Made by a program: the position numbers and the translations under genes | The notes under the pieces: model-generated | Databases searched by the model: none | What the model saw: the letters and a program-made list of their open reading frames with translations, nothing else | What the model was told of the DNA's origin: nothing | Assembly: GCA_014607495.2 (NCBI GenBank) | Contig: CP053157.1 | Location: 10,478,001 to 10,542,000, forward strand | From: Carposina sasakii | Lineage: Eukaryota > Arthropoda > Insecta > Lepidoptera > Carposinidae | Length of the DNA: 64,000 nt | Direction of reading: 5' to 3' | Shown here: positions 45,719 through 57,000 of the stretch, in pieces | Numbering within the stretch: the stretch's first letter is position 1 | Layout: every line of letters begins with the position of its first letter

Positions 45719-46075
45719 ATGGTCCCATACTCATTATCATGATCTGATGACGGGATCCTGGAGAAATCAATATATCCTTAAATATTGTAGGCGCGTGGGA
45801 CTCCACTTTTATGACATTTACTGAGCGTCTTGGTCTTATTCACAGGCCCGCTCCTTCTATGTCTTCAAAAATTCCCTGAATAGATGTTTTTCTTCAGGAC
45901 CGAGGTCATGCCAATTAAGTGTAATAATAAAGTTGAAAATGTTTTTCAACTTTTCTTCCTTAATTTTAATTAGTTTATTTCACACTTTGTTAAAATGATG
46001 GTAGGTATACTGATGAACAACTGGTGTTTATTAACCGACTTCAAAAAAAGGAGGAGGTTCTCAATTCGTCTGTAT
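45719..46075 (+). repeat. Dispersed repeat family E
   Basis: It starts ggtcccatactcattatcat, gatctgatgacgggatcctg, gagaaatc and ends ttaaccgacttcaaaaaaag, gaggaggttctcaattcg. A minus-strand counterpart lies at 63370-63800. Coding capacity is not visible. Confidence 0.5.
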
Positions 46076-47299
46076 GTATAATATATATTTTTTAATGTAT
46101 GTTCACCGATATTCCCGTCAATTATAGACGGATTTCATTTTTTTTTTGTTGGATAGAGTTCACTTCTGAGGTGGTCCCATTTTCACCAGGTCAGGATCTT
46201 TAAATTAGCTTCATACATAAATAATAATTGTAGTCATAGAAAGTTCACTGCTAAATATATATAGGCCTCCCCCAAATCAACACTAAACAAGTATAAAGCA
46301 GGCATTGAATGGGTATTACATTTTTTGTAAACACTGCAATTTTTACAAAAAAAAAAACTCTAAAGCAGTTTACGTTATGTCAACAGACCGCGCTGAAACA
46401 TTCACCCCGACAAGTTACAAACAGCTCCAGACTAGCAAGAAATATCTTCTAGACGGTCCGTTCCCAAATCATTAATTCTCCATCTACACAAAAACGGGCA
46501 TGCTAAAAAAGCAAGCCCTATTTTTTTTCCAGCTGGTTATTTTTCGCGGAGATAACAAATGGACGCATATGTCTCCAGTAAGGATACGGAACCTACCGCA
46601 TTTAGATATTCGTTTCATAAAATACCCACGGGAGATTTAAAAAGTTTCTTCCACTGTTCGTTCCATTTGGTGTAAAAAATGAGTCCTATAAATCGTCTCT
46701 GTGCTTTTATTTCGCGGATCGCGAAAGCAACACGTTGTTTGTTGCCAGTGATTCCTTTTTTATAAATCATGAGGAGGTTTTATTGCAAAAAGGAATTTTA
46801 AGTGTTGGGACGTATGATTTTCAACCAGGGATGTACTATGCTACGTTATTATGGATACATGATGTCCACCAATCAACTTCATTGACATCATGGTCTAACA
46901 ATGAGGAATTTTCTGACCGTGTTGCGTTATCTACATCTTCTACCTAGCTTCCACTTCACCTTTCTCTCAGAATTTCAGGTAGGAGTTTCGCTCACGCCAT
47001 CTGTCTAGATAATTTGTACAATTTTTTTTACTTTTAATAGTTGTCAGAAAATCGCTCATTGGTGGATATTAAACGTTCCCATTTGATGGATATTAAACGT
47101 ACCGATAGAAACGTAGCGTAGCACGTCTCTAATCTTATAGAAGAGCCTTAGGCTGGCTAAAACGATGGCAGTGACTGGACCCAGTGGACCTGAATTTCTG
47201 TCCCAGTTACTGGGTAAGTAATATAGGCGTGATCTCTTACTGTGTGCCTCATAAAGAAGCTCAAGATCACATAGCGAGCAATGGAGAGAGCTATGCTCG
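46076..47299. other. Mostly single-copy-looking DNA, no gene recognised
   Basis: 46370-46730 is a less AT-rich, non-repeated stretch. The 70-codon frame 46735-46947 has no recognisable domain. A small duplicated phrase (gatggatattaaacgt) occurs at 47061-47101. Confidence 0.35.
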
Positions 47300-47605
47300 G
47301 GATTTCTTTGCACGATCAAATCAGAAATGAGAAGATCCGTACACGTACAAAGGTCACCGACATAGCCCTATAGTCCAGCAAGCTAGAGTGGCAATGGGCA
47401 GGGCATATAGGGCGTGAAAGGTTCTAGAGTGGATACCGCGTATCGGCAAATGCAGCGTGGCTAGGCCACCCGCGAGATGGACGAACGACGTTGTCAAGGT
47501 CGCGGGTATCGATTGGATGCAGGCCGCTTCCGACCGGTCGGTGTGGAGTTTGTTGGAAGAGGCCTATGTTCATCAGTGGACTTTCCAGAGCTAAGAATGA
47601 TGGTG
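47300..47605 (+). pseudogene. RTE-type LINE ORF C-terminal fragment
   Basis: With frame changes it reads LEWQWAGHIG, VLEWIPRIGKCSVARPPARW, TNDVVKVAGIDWMQAASDR, SVWSLLEEAYVHQWTFQS and a stop. This is the same protein region as 5498-5779 but from a different, more diverged RTE subfamily (EEAYVHQWTF instead of GEAYVQQWTA). The 81-codon frame 47477-47722 is a shadow in another frame. Confidence 0.75.
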
Positions 47606-48598
47606 ATAACGGTCGGACACTGCGCCGCGGAAATGTTCAGAAGTGGACTTCTTATGGCTGATAATGAGTGGATAGGATCGACAGTAAATCAGTTGATCCA
47701 TTATAAAAAGTCTTCCTTGTAGCGTGGACACTTACCTACGTCTGGTTAATTTCGTATCTGTGTTGCACAATCTCTCTGGGGATAATTGATGCGACGTTAT
47801 GTTTTGCAGGAAATATTGAATAGAATTGAAATATTATTTTTGCAGTTCACCTTTAAATTACTTCCATCTGTTTAATCTATCTCGGTAACGACCCATTCAT
47901 CAAAGGATTCATGCTTCATCACAAATATGTGCACGGTATATTTTCCAAGGCTATTAACTTCATAATCGCTGTATAATACGATAAGCGAACGTCCGGGATC
48001 CTATTCTAATACCCTACGACATTACACTCAGTGTCGTAAATGTACCAACCTAAAAATTTTTAAATAACATTAAATAACTAATAACCATTAAATGATTTCG
48101 AAATAAAACAGTTTCTTAGATAGAGGTACATTTCCAAGGGCCTATTTTCCCAATAGTCAAGGTAGACTATCTGATGGATAAAGTTGATGTTTCGATTCTC
48201 TGTATCTTGATCAAGATACAGACAATATTCGTATGAACTTTATTCTTCGGATAAGCTATCTGAGTATTGAAAAAGCTCTGAGAGTCGATATATGGATAGA
48301 TATAGGTATTTGTTAGTCACTACATTTGTTCATTGAAATAATATTTTTGTGTATTGTAGTCGCGAGCGTTTAGCATTCCTAGGGACACAAGGATCGGACC
48401 CTGATCCTTTTTCCCATACACAGAATGTCGTAGCCGATGAACCCTTTGGCAAAGGCAATAAATTATATGGATGGAAGGTAATGAAGGCAGTGACCGTACT
48501 AAGGTAATAAATGACTGAAAAAATTTAGATACCAATTGATTTAGTGCTACGTTTTGATATATTTTTTAAATTTTTTGTACCAATTTTACATAGAATTA
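47606..48598. other. No gene recognised
   Basis: The minus-strand frame 48320-48535 has no recognised family. No shared repeat was seen. Confidence 0.4.
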
Positions 48599-48732
48599 GG
48601 GTCGATTCCGGCAGTCACACTCAAACCTAAACCTAATCTTAGTCAGGTCTATCTCTCCTCGTGGCTGAGAGAGAAAAGGACAGATAGGACTAATTTTACG
48701 TTTAGGTTTAATGTGACTACCGGAATCGACCA
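48599..48732. mobile_element. Foldback MITE (about 134 bp)
   Basis: Inverted arms of about 40 bp: ggtcgattccggcagtcaca, ctcaaacctaaacctaat on the left and attttacgtttaggtttaat, gtgactaccggaatcgacc on the right, around a short centre. No convincing target duplication; the superfamily is unknown. Confidence 0.65.
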
Positions 48733-48819
48733 TTCGCACTAACTTAACAATTCGATAAATAAATTAATCTTGCTGCGAATTTATACTGGCTTAGGTACGT
48801 TGTTAATTATAAAAGGTAT

Positions 48820-49000
48820 TATATAAGGATATTTTATGTATAGATTTTAATGTTGTAAAAATTGTCACTTAACTCTGAGATAACGGAATAGTGAGGGCAT
48901 CTGTGATTGCGCACACACTTGTGTACTATAATATCTCCTGCGTACCTGGCCCATCTCCATAGAGATTGGTCGCCTTGGCCGAAATACGGTCAGAGATCAT
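48820..49000 (+). repeat. SINE family A, 3' part
   Basis: It contains tatgtatagattttaatgtt, gtaaaaattgtcacttaact, cgcacacacttgtgtactat, tagagattggtcgcc and gaaatacggtcag, matching the 3' half of the copy at 51484. Confidence 0.55.
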
Positions 49001-49146
49001 CATATAAGGTGCTTAAAGTAAGTGAAATTATACACGAGAATTAAAATAAAAAAGTTAGGATTGTTTTTCTTTTGTTATGGAAAGTGTCATGCTTTATAAG
49101 AGTCTTTGCGATCAACCTAGTCCCATGTTAATATATATCTTCTTCC

Positions 49147-49391
49147 GCCTATTGCAGTCCACTGCTGGACGTAGGCCTCTCCCAGGGCACGCCACAAGGC
49201 TACTGCCAAAGGGGGTTTTTGTCCATAGTCACCACGCTGGGCAGGCGGGTTGGTGACTGCAGTCTGATTATAGGACAATATTGTCAGCATGGGAAGCGCT
49301 GCTGCCCACCTCCCGGAAACCCTTAATCTCCTCGTACAATATCCACGCGCAGGCATGGCGTGGTACAAACTCTACTTTGCCGGCACCACGC
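49147..49391 (-). mobile_element. SINE family B, near full-length
   Basis: On the minus strand it runs cgcgtggtgccggcaaagta ... tgactatggacaaaaacccc ... ggcctacgtccagcagtgga, ctgcaatag. The ORF 49117-49368 is an accidental frame through the SINE; its final WRALGEAYVQQWTAIG betrays the RTE-derived tail. Confidence 0.8.
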
Positions 49392-49763
49392 GACATATGT
49401 TAATGTAATGAAATATGATTTAATTTCATTATTATAATTATGTGTTTTAGACTAACTTTTCAGTTTTGATGGGCGGTAACCTGCAGCTAGCCTCTTTATA
49501 TGTTAGCCTCCATGGAATTCAATAAATGAAATAATATGTCGAAAACAAAGAGTTGGGTAATACAGTAGTCCCTCTTGGCAGAGCTCGGATGATAGATGGT
49601 GCACAATGCCAGAGAGATTAAGAATTAACTTACCAAAACAATACATAAAATGCACGTAATAGTCTGTGGTTATAATAGCCATTTTGTTTTTGTTTATTTC
49701 ATAAATTAAAAACATAAAGGAAAATATTAAAAAATATTTAAAATTGCCATGTCATATATTTAT

Positions 49764-49914
49764 GCCGCGTGGTGTCGGCAGAGTAGAATTTGTACCCCCC
49801 CATGCCTGCCCGTGGGTGTCGTACGAGGCGATTAGGGTTTACGGTAGGCGGGCAGCAGCGCCTCCCGTGCTGACAACGTTACGTCCAGCAGTGGACTGCA
49901 ATAGGCTGACGACG
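49764..49914 (+). mobile_element. SINE family B, internally deleted
   Basis: The first about 110 bp (gccgcgtggtgtcggcagag to ctcccgtgctgacaac) are joined directly to the tail (gttacgtccagcagtggact, gcaataggctgacgacga), missing the central block. Confidence 0.75.
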
Positions 49915-50065
49915 ATATTTTTTTGCAGCAGCAATGTTTTTTCCATAATATTTGTAGCTCGGAATCAGTAACGGAGTCTCATCAAAAATATTAGAACTGT
50001 GTCGATATCAATCAATATGTAGCAAAATACTTTTTGTAAAAAAAAAAAAATTATACATACATAGT

Positions 50066-50530
50066 TCATTTTAAATTATTATTCTCGTAAATCTGTGACA
50101 TCCTCAGTATATTAGGTTTATCGTCAAAAAGCATGTTGCTGTCAAACTTCATTGACTTCGTCAGTTGCCATTCCCTCAGGGTCTTCACTTGAGTACCAGG
50201 AACCACCTCTTGGTCCACATATTTCGCCATATACAACTCTTCTCTGAACAACTTAAGTTGCTCTCGGATATATTCTATAGGAATCTTAGATACTGCTAGC
50301 AGCTGAGGCTTGTCTTCAGCGTCATCAATATTATTCGCCTCATAGAGCTCGTATATAATATATTTATCATGAGGCTTAGGTACTTTGATGAAAACCGCAT
50401 AGTCTGTACCCACATGCAGAAACCCTCTCAGTTCGTGTTCAGACTTGAAGCCGTCTAGGAACTGGAAGAATTTATGAAGCCGCACGCCAGAAGTCGCCCC
50501 AAAGAGGATGGATGCAAGTATGATAATATT
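50066..50530 (-). CDS. Terminal exon of an unrecognised, probably secreted protein
   Basis: The open frame extends upstream to 50710, but a strong splice acceptor (ttaattccttttcag) ends at 50531, just before NIIILASILFGATSGVRLHK. I therefore place the exon at 50530-50066: 154 codons and a stop. The first 14 or so residues are a hydrophobic run ending in small residues, like the core of a signal peptide whose Met lies in an unseen upstream exon. The rest is soluble, charged, with TDYAVFIKVPKPHDKYIIYE and IPIEYIREQLKLFREELYMA, and no cysteine, so no disulfides. Composition is far from the AT-driven frames around it. I do not recognise the family. The 5' exon was not found. Confidence 0.6.
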   Translation of the reverse strand, partial: NIIILASILFGATSGVRLHKFFQFLDGFKSEHELRGFLHVGTDYAVFIKVPKPHDKYIIYELYEANNIDDAEDKPQLLAVSKIPIEYIREQLKLFREELYMAKYVDQEVVPGTQVKTLREWQLTKSMKFDSNMLFDDKPNILRMSQIYENNNLK

Positions 50531-50691
50531 CTGAAAAGGAATTAAAGTTTCCAAAAGTTTTATGGCGTTATAAACTGTTAACTGCTCGTTAAAGTTTGAG
50601 GCTCTTGTGGAAATGGAGTAAGGTTGCACGAACAAATTATTCTGCCTTGATAAAAACCTTGAAAGTGTAGTTTGAAGTGCATTTAGATTAT

Positions 50692-50840
50692 TATATATAC
50701 ATACATACATATAATCACGCCTTTATCCCTTACGGGGTAGGCAGAGCACATGGTGCCACTTCTGACCAATTTTGAGGGTATAGTTGAGATGTACATGTTC
50801 GGTTAGTAGTGACAGGTGGTCAGCCCATCACCTACAAAAC
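50692..50840 (-). repeat. SINE-like family C copy
   Basis: On the minus strand it ends with tgctctgcctaccccgtaag, ggataaaggcgtgattatat and a TATG-rich tail. It lies in the presumed intron upstream of the exon at 50066-50530. Confidence 0.6.
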
Positions 50841-51360
50841 ACCAAGACCCTCTTGTCCCTCTACTGACTTGTACAGTATGCCCGGGAAGAGAAGCAGCTG
50901 TATGTAGTATAAAATAAAATAAATAGAATTTTGATGCTGTTTTTCTTAAAAACTAACAAAAACAAACTAAAATTTGATCCCTCTCACTGTACCTAATAAG
51001 TTTATCCTTGCTGTTTTTATAAACTAGATGTAAGTTTCTTTGTATATTATTGTTATATTTTCTTCAAAGTGCCCCTACCTACATATTTATATAACATAAA
51101 AAGTTTTATTTTAGCATATCACACATAAAAATATGAATAAACGATGAATGAACGAAATGAATTACCATTATGAATTATCATAAAAACTAACACTAACTTG
51201 AGTAAAAACCTAATTCACTCTTTTAAAATGTCGTGGTACGCGTATATCTAGCATATGGGCAATATAACATAAGAACTACATTTAATAAAGTGTGAGCCAT
51301 ATGCTGCCGACGTTCGAATTAATAATGATCCAGCCATATAGGTACAGTAAGCAGCAGTAT
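50841..51360. other. No gene recognised
   Basis: AT-rich, probably intronic or 5' flanking DNA of the 50066-50530 gene. Confidence 0.35.
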
Positions 51361-51475
51361 AAAGGGTGTAACAAAAGGGGTATGTGAAGCGAAATGCTAT
51401 GAATATACCCACAAAATTTTCCTAAGATTCGAAATCACACGTTTGTTTTTCAGATAGTGTGGCGAGTTCCTAAAC
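51361..51475 (+). repeat. CAGGGTGTAAC-family left end
   Basis: aagggtgtaacaaaaggggt, atgtgaagcgaaatgctatg, aat parallels the left end of the element at 59541 and that at 58281. No right end was found before the SINE at 51484. Confidence 0.45.
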
Positions 51476-51483
51476 GACCCAAT

Positions 51484-51780
51484 ATCATAGCCCAGTGGTT
51501 AAGACGTACGCCTTCCAAGCGGGGGGCATAAGTTCGATCCCAGTCACGGACCTGTCTCGATGAATTTATGTTATGTACAGATTTTAATGTTGTAAAATTA
51601 TCACTTAGCTCGTGCTTTGGAAAGCATGTAAAACCGTTGGCCCAGCGTCTAACCTCTCTCCGGTCGTGTCTGCTTTTCGTCCTATTGGACTATGAGATTG
51701 AAGCAAAAATAGAGAGTGCATCTATTAGATAGGCTCCGTAGAGATTTGCCGCCTTGACTGAAATGCAGTCAGTGACATTG
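51484..51780 (+). mobile_element. SINE family A, long copy
   Basis: tRNA-like head with tagcccagtggttaagacg and gttcgatcccagtcacgg, then gtacagattttaatgttgta, ggaaagcatgtaaaaccgt, cttttcgtcctattggacta, gtagagatttgccgcc and gaaatgcagtcag. It is the fullest copy in the window. No clear target duplication. Confidence 0.75.
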
Positions 51781-52734
51781 ACACACTTAGTGTGTCTGTC
51801 CCATAGACATAGTCTTTTCTCTATGGTCTGTCCGGCTTTCACGCCAAATCTACTAAACCAATTTAAATGAAATTTGGTTAAATAACAAGTAGTCTAGAAC
51901 CGGAGAAAGGATGTATGTACATACTTTTTATCAGAGATAATATTCTCTTCAATATTTCATGTCGTGTTAAAAGGAGAGAAATAAATAAAAATCATCAATA
52001 AAAATGGTGATATTTTATACATGAAAACAATGGACTAGGTAGGAAAACTATATGCGAGTGAAAATATATGTGTTTTAACGGTACTTACCCAATCCATGCT
52101 ACGATAGTAGGTACTTAGTATAGTTATATGGACTCACGCTGGTGAACTATAAAAAAGTCAATATTTTTACGGCGCAGTTAAATTTTCAACACCCAAAACA
52201 ATTTTTGGGGTACCGTACGGACTTATTTTTAATCTTTCCGCATTAATCTTGATTTTATTTGCGTTACTTATGAATAGGCAAAACAAATTCATTTACAAAC
52301 CCTATCCATATAAAATAGTTTTGTTTTATAAAAAAAATGTTCTTACCTAAAAATTATATAAAATATAGTGTATACCTATGACTTTAAAAAACATAACATT
52401 TATAGAGCGAAATCGTAAAGCAGCTTAATTTGACTCCACGCTAATGAAAACATAGTAAATATGTAAGTAAATTGATCAGTATTGGTGCTGATGACCCTCT
52501 GTTGGTTCATGCGAGACAAAGTTCAATATCCTACTCTGGGATTTAATTAAGGCTGATGTTGTTTATCACAAATATTTATTTAACTACGGAACCAGTTCAT
52601 TTCGCGTCAACACCAGCTTAACAGCTTCAACTACATTTATTAGTGCTATAAAATCAATACATTTATTTCCTTCGCCAAAATATTTTGTACAGATTTTCTT
52701 GTACCTATACATATAGGTACATTGGCCGCGTGGT
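51781..52734. other. No gene recognised
   Basis: Mostly AT-rich. 51800-51930 may be another old repeat, but no partner was identified in this window. Confidence 0.35.
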
Positions 52735-52986
52735 GCCGGCAGAGTAGAATTCGTACCACCCCATGTCTGCCCGTGGGTATCGTACGAGGCGATTAAGGGT
52801 TTCCGGGAGGTGGGCAGCAACGCCTTCCGTGTTGATAATGTTGTCAAAGTCCAAAATACAAACTACAGTTACCAACCCGCCTGCCCATCGTGGTGACTAT
52901 GGGCAAATACCCCCCATGGCAGTCTTGTGGCGTATCCTGGGGGAGGCCTACGTCCAGGAGTGGACTGCAATAGGCTGATGATGATA
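52735..52986 (+). mobile_element. SINE family B, near full-length
   Basis: It runs gccgcgtggtgccggcagag to gaggcctacgtccaggagtg, gactgcaataggctgatgat, ga. The body is close to 9850-10111 and 12601-12866. Reading frames on both strands inside it are accidental. Confidence 0.8.
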
Positions 52987-54744
52987 CATACATACAATAC
53001 AGCTACGTAACACAACTATACCTAGTATAGTCGTAGCTATATCTTGTATAACTTACTTGAGGTAGGGCATATTTCTTTATCAGATAATAATAACAAAAAA
53101 TTTACTACAAGATGATTTATAAAAAAAAGAATTATATTGTCCTGCGATCATTTTCAGTAGTTTTCGCCTCAGAATCACGGTCTGAAATCAGCTTAGGTGT
53201 GAATATTTGCCTGGCTGTCACTAACATTCTGTATAAATAGGGTGTCCCTAAGGGTGCGCGTGTGACGTCACAGTCTTAAGCTGGGCAATTTCCGATGTCA
53301 CTGTGACCCTTTGAACGCCCTGCATAATTTTTAAATGCGATGGTAATACACACTTTGTGCAAATAGCACTAAATTAAGGGAATAGCAAACTACCAAAACT
53401 TGCGGAATTGGGACAACTTCGGGTTTTTTAATATTTCCAATATTAGATATTTTTAATTGCAATTAAGAATAATTAATGTTATTATGATCCCCATTAAATT
53501 CTTAATTGATTTTCAAGCTTCCTATCTCAAAGGCTTAATTTACTGACGAAGATATTAATATAAATAAATTCGCGTTCACCTGATTAAGATTAAAATCCCT
53601 AATTCATATTTAATCTCCATATTTATGGGAGTAGGAGTATTAATGTGGTGTGCACACTTAAATTCATTCTTCCTGAAGCATTGAAAATCCACAAGTGAGG
53701 GTCTTTTATCTGAAATTAATTCAAAAACTACCTAGTTTTATTGCCTTTTTATATTAAATAAGTTATTTTGATGTTACTTCAGTTAGTACCCAAATACAAG
53801 ACCCCATGACATCTATTTCGGTAAATAACTATTGTATACCTAATTCCTCATTATTTTTACACTGTGTTCTAATCTAAAACAAAGTATCTAAGGTTTGCAG
53901 TCGCAAGTCTAAATATTCCTTTACATTCGTAGGGGTGCTAGATAAGGGTCGACAGTTCCGCAGGCACGTTAAAATTTATATATGTTACATATGGGCTTGG
54001 AGGTAAAAATAACTTAAAATTGGACCTTTTACGACAATCTGAGTATAAACGTTTCCATGTTTAGCTTGTTCATGAATAATTTAACGAATGGAAAGAAATG
54101 TATTGTTTATTAAAAAGGTCTGAGTACGTTTTTGATATGGTTTTAGTAAACGGTGACTAGTTTCTTGGTAATACTGCTTTACTGGGTAATATGCATTGCT
54201 GTTTGCTTGTACGTGATGTTCATTCTGGCGTCGATGTCGATGATTCATTCGCCAAAATTCAAAAATAGCTCTATATTCTATTCCATAGTGTATAGGTAAA
54301 TGTTGTAGTAGTAAGAAAATTAAATACCTATAATCTGGAACATGTGGACTGAAGAGGTCTTTGGAACATTACTCTGGTCAAACAGAATTTACGGCAGGAG
54401 ATTCGCTTAAGCCATTAATCCAGGTGATTTGATTTTTTTTTTTTTCTTTTAATAGTTGTCAGATAATATCCTATTTCAATACCCGACCTCGAGAGATTTT
54501 TTGCTTATTTTAGATTAAATCATACAAAATTTTAAATTTATAAAATACGAGATTCTTTATGATCTTTAGTAAGTATTGAAATTGGCCGATAGTCCGTCGT
54601 ACCCCTTAGTATGTATGTACTGTGTATCCGTTCTTGAGCTTCTCGTATTGGTGACATCTCAATCTTTATTAACTCTCAACGCAAGAAGGAAGAGGGCTGT
54701 TGAGTTTGAAACCTCTTAATTATTGAAAGAGGAAAATTTCATCA
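52987..54744. other. No gene recognised
   Basis: At 53150-53225 there is a minus-strand CAGGGTGT-family fragment (ttcgcctcagaatcacggtc, tgaatatttgcctggctgtc). The rest is AT-rich DNA without supported features. Confidence 0.4.
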
Positions 54745-55708
54745 TCTACACTAATATTATAAAGAGGAAAACTTTGTTTGTTTGGTTGTAATGAATAGGC
54801 TCAAAAACTACTGGACCGATTTTAAAAATTCTTTCACCGTTAGAATCCTTATAGGACCTGGATGAACATAGGCTATAAGAATTTCCCGATATTCCCACGG
54901 GAAGGCGACAAACGGGAATTCTATATTTTTTACGAAAACCACTATACATATGAAGCTGAAATCGGGCATATATGTTCATTGGGGAGAGCAAGGGAGGACT
55001 AAAAACGGATTTCCCGAAATTCCCACGGGAAGGGGACAAACGGGAATTCATAATTTTTACGAAAACCGCTATACATATTAAGCTGAAATTGGGCATAGAT
55101 GTTCATTAGGGACTGCAAGTAAGCACTAAGGACGAGTTTCCCGAAATTCCCACGGGAAGGGGGCCAACGGGAATTAATTATTTTTTATGAAAACGGTTAC
55201 ACATATGAATCTTAAGTTGGGCATATTTGTTTATTTGGGACCCCGAGGAAGCACTAGGAACGGATTTCTCGAAACTCCCACGGGAAGGGGACAAACGGGA
55301 ATTCATTTTTTTACGACAAGCGCGATACATATGAATTCGAAATTAGACCTGTACGTTCATTAGGGACTGCGAGGGAGCGCTAAGAACGAATTTCCCGAAA
55401 TTCCCACGGGAAGGGGACTAACGGGAATTCAATTTTTTTACAAAAACCGCTGTACATGTGAAGCTAAAATCGGAGACTGCGGGGAAGCACTAAGAATTGA
55501 TTTCCCGAAATTCCCACGGGAAGGGACTGTCTGTGCGTTTGTGCACGCTAATCTCAGGAACGGCTTAACCGATTTCGGTGCAGTTTTCAGGAATATATTG
55601 TGACAGGTCCCACTTAACTTTTTATCCCGGGAAAATGTTTTTATCCCGGATAATTTCGACATTTTTTTTTCTGTAGTCCACGCGGACGGAGTCGCGGGCG
55701 TCCACTAG
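54745..55708 (+). mobile_element. Non-autonomous Helitron carrying a minisatellite
   Basis: It starts A|TCTACACTAATATTATAAAG and ends in a hairpin (ggacg, 10-nt loop, cgtcc) one base before CTAG|T, matching Helitron rules: TC start, CTAG end, insertion between A and T. The first 140 bp hold actactggaccgattttaaa; the last 190 bp equal the 3' half of 60369-60694. Between them are tandem units of about 125 bp. No Rep/helicase coding sequence, so it would rely on enzyme from elsewhere. The minus-strand frames inside it are artefacts of the repeats. Confidence 0.8.
54882..55528 (+). repeat. About 125-bp minisatellite, five units plus a partial
   Basis: Units begin with tttcccgaaattcccacggg at 54882, 55010, 55137, 55265, 55391 and 55501, giving steps of 128, 127, 128, 126 and 110 bp. 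Each contains ggggacaaacgggaattc and tacgaaaaccgctatacata. They differ by scattered changes, so the array is not young. Confidence 0.85.
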
Positions 55709-55859
55709 TTACTAGTAAAGTGGCTTTCAATTTAATGATAAACAGAAGCTGAAGTATTATTTATGTCTTTCAAAAGTCGTGTAAGAGTATTTTTAGTTTC
55801 ACTTTATTCTGGATTTCAACGATGCTCATAATATAGAAAAATAAAAATTAATTGATTTA

Positions 55860-55996
55860 TCTTTATATATAAAAGGAAAGGTAATAACAACTAGGATATA
55901 TAGGTAGATAATGAAATTTTGACTGTGACTTCCCATGGGTACGGGAAACAACGGGAATTCTAAATTCCTGTGGATGAAGTCGTAGGCGACTGCTAG
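55860..55996 (+). mobile_element. Minimal Helitron (137 bp)
   Basis: A|TCTTTATATATAAAAGGAAA at the start. The end has a small hairpin (gtcg, tagg loop, cgac), then tgCTAG|T. It keeps little more than both ends plus cccatgggtacgggaaacaa, cgggaattc, the same word that is tandemly repeated in the larger Helitron 150 bp upstream. Confidence 0.65.
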
Positions 55997-56058
55997 TTCT
56001 TAGTAAAAACCATAACTCGAACAATGGAATCCGTGATACTATAGGTGAAGAGTGCATA

Positions 56059-56969
56059 TGTTACGGGCAATTTGATAAGTCCGGACACTATTAACGATGG
56101 CCGGTCTGTATTCATAATTGGACAATGTGATTAAAACAGCATTATTAATCACTTTTCCATTATGAATAATGCCCACCCTATCTTGAGCAAAGTAATAAAA
56201 TGTCTCAGTAAGATAGATAATGCTGTAATATAGTTATATCCCTAGGGATATAACTATATACCGTAACATAGTTATACGAAAGCGATTAATTACTATCTCA
56301 CTAGGAATATAGTTATAAAACGGTCCAAGTTTAGTGATATACTTATATTACTAGATTAAGTTTAGTGAAATAGCTTATCGGCGGATCCGAATCTGGCAAT
56401 ATAGGTTAGAAGAATGAGGCGGCGGCGACCGCCGCCGTCGATTTCTTCGGTATTAGGTTACATGTTTAAGACGATAATCTCACTAAACTTGGACCGTTTT
56501 ATAACTATATTCCTAGTGAGATAGTAATGAATCGCTTTCGTATAACTATGTTACGGTATATAGTTATATCCCTAGGGATATAACTATATTACGGCTTTAT
56601 CTATCTTACTGCGACAGTTATATCCCTAGGGATATAACTATTCTATTCTTTATTGTACACAGACATTTTATATGAAAAAATAATTTTACATTGACAATGT
56701 ACAAAGGCGTGCTTATCCCTATAAGAGACTATATACCTAACCTAACCTAACCTATATTGTCAGATTCGGATCAGGGTATTATTCATACTGCCCTGTCCAG
56801 GTTATAAATTCAAGCTACATCAAATATATAAATTCAAGCTACATCAAATATATAAATTCAAGCTATCTCAATAAATTAATCACTTTGCCCATTGCTCTTG
56901 GGATAAGTGCATAATGCATAATGCCCGGTCCTTATTAATAATGCCCAGTTAATAACGTTGCCCGTAACA
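56059..56969. mobile_element. Composite multi-hairpin DNA element
   Basis: The terminal inverted repeats tgttacgggcaa (56059-56070) and ttgcccgtaaca (56958-56969) are perfect, with CATA on both outer sides (56055-56058, 56970-56973). Inside: 132-bp inverted arms at 56206-56337 and 56480-56611; a 26-bp perfect palindrome at 56231-56256 and again at 56561-56586, with a third shorter copy at 56616-56639; a GC-only 8-bp stem at 56420-56437; 26-bp inverted repeats 56384-56409 and 56747-56772; and a 24-bp tandem repeat at 56807-56875. No ORF. Superfamily unknown. Confidence 0.7.
56736..56753 (-). repeat. Short TTAGG-type repeat run
   Basis: cctaacctaacctaacct, three and a half units of the insect telomere motif on the minus strand, within the composite element. 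It is too short to prove telomeric origin, and partly formed by an inverted-repeat arm. Confidence 0.6.
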
Positions 56970-57000
56970 CATATATCACTATAGAAAAACGTTACGAAGT

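Noticed and set aside
47477..47722. 81-codon ORF
   Set aside because: It is out of frame with the RTE LINE protein homology in the same DNA.
54746..55096. 116-codon ORF and the neighbouring frame 55438-55662
   Set aside because: Both are inside the Helitron minisatellite and repeat peptide words because the DNA repeats.
56736..56753. Internal telomere
   Set aside because: Only three and a half units, partly created by an inverted-repeat arm.
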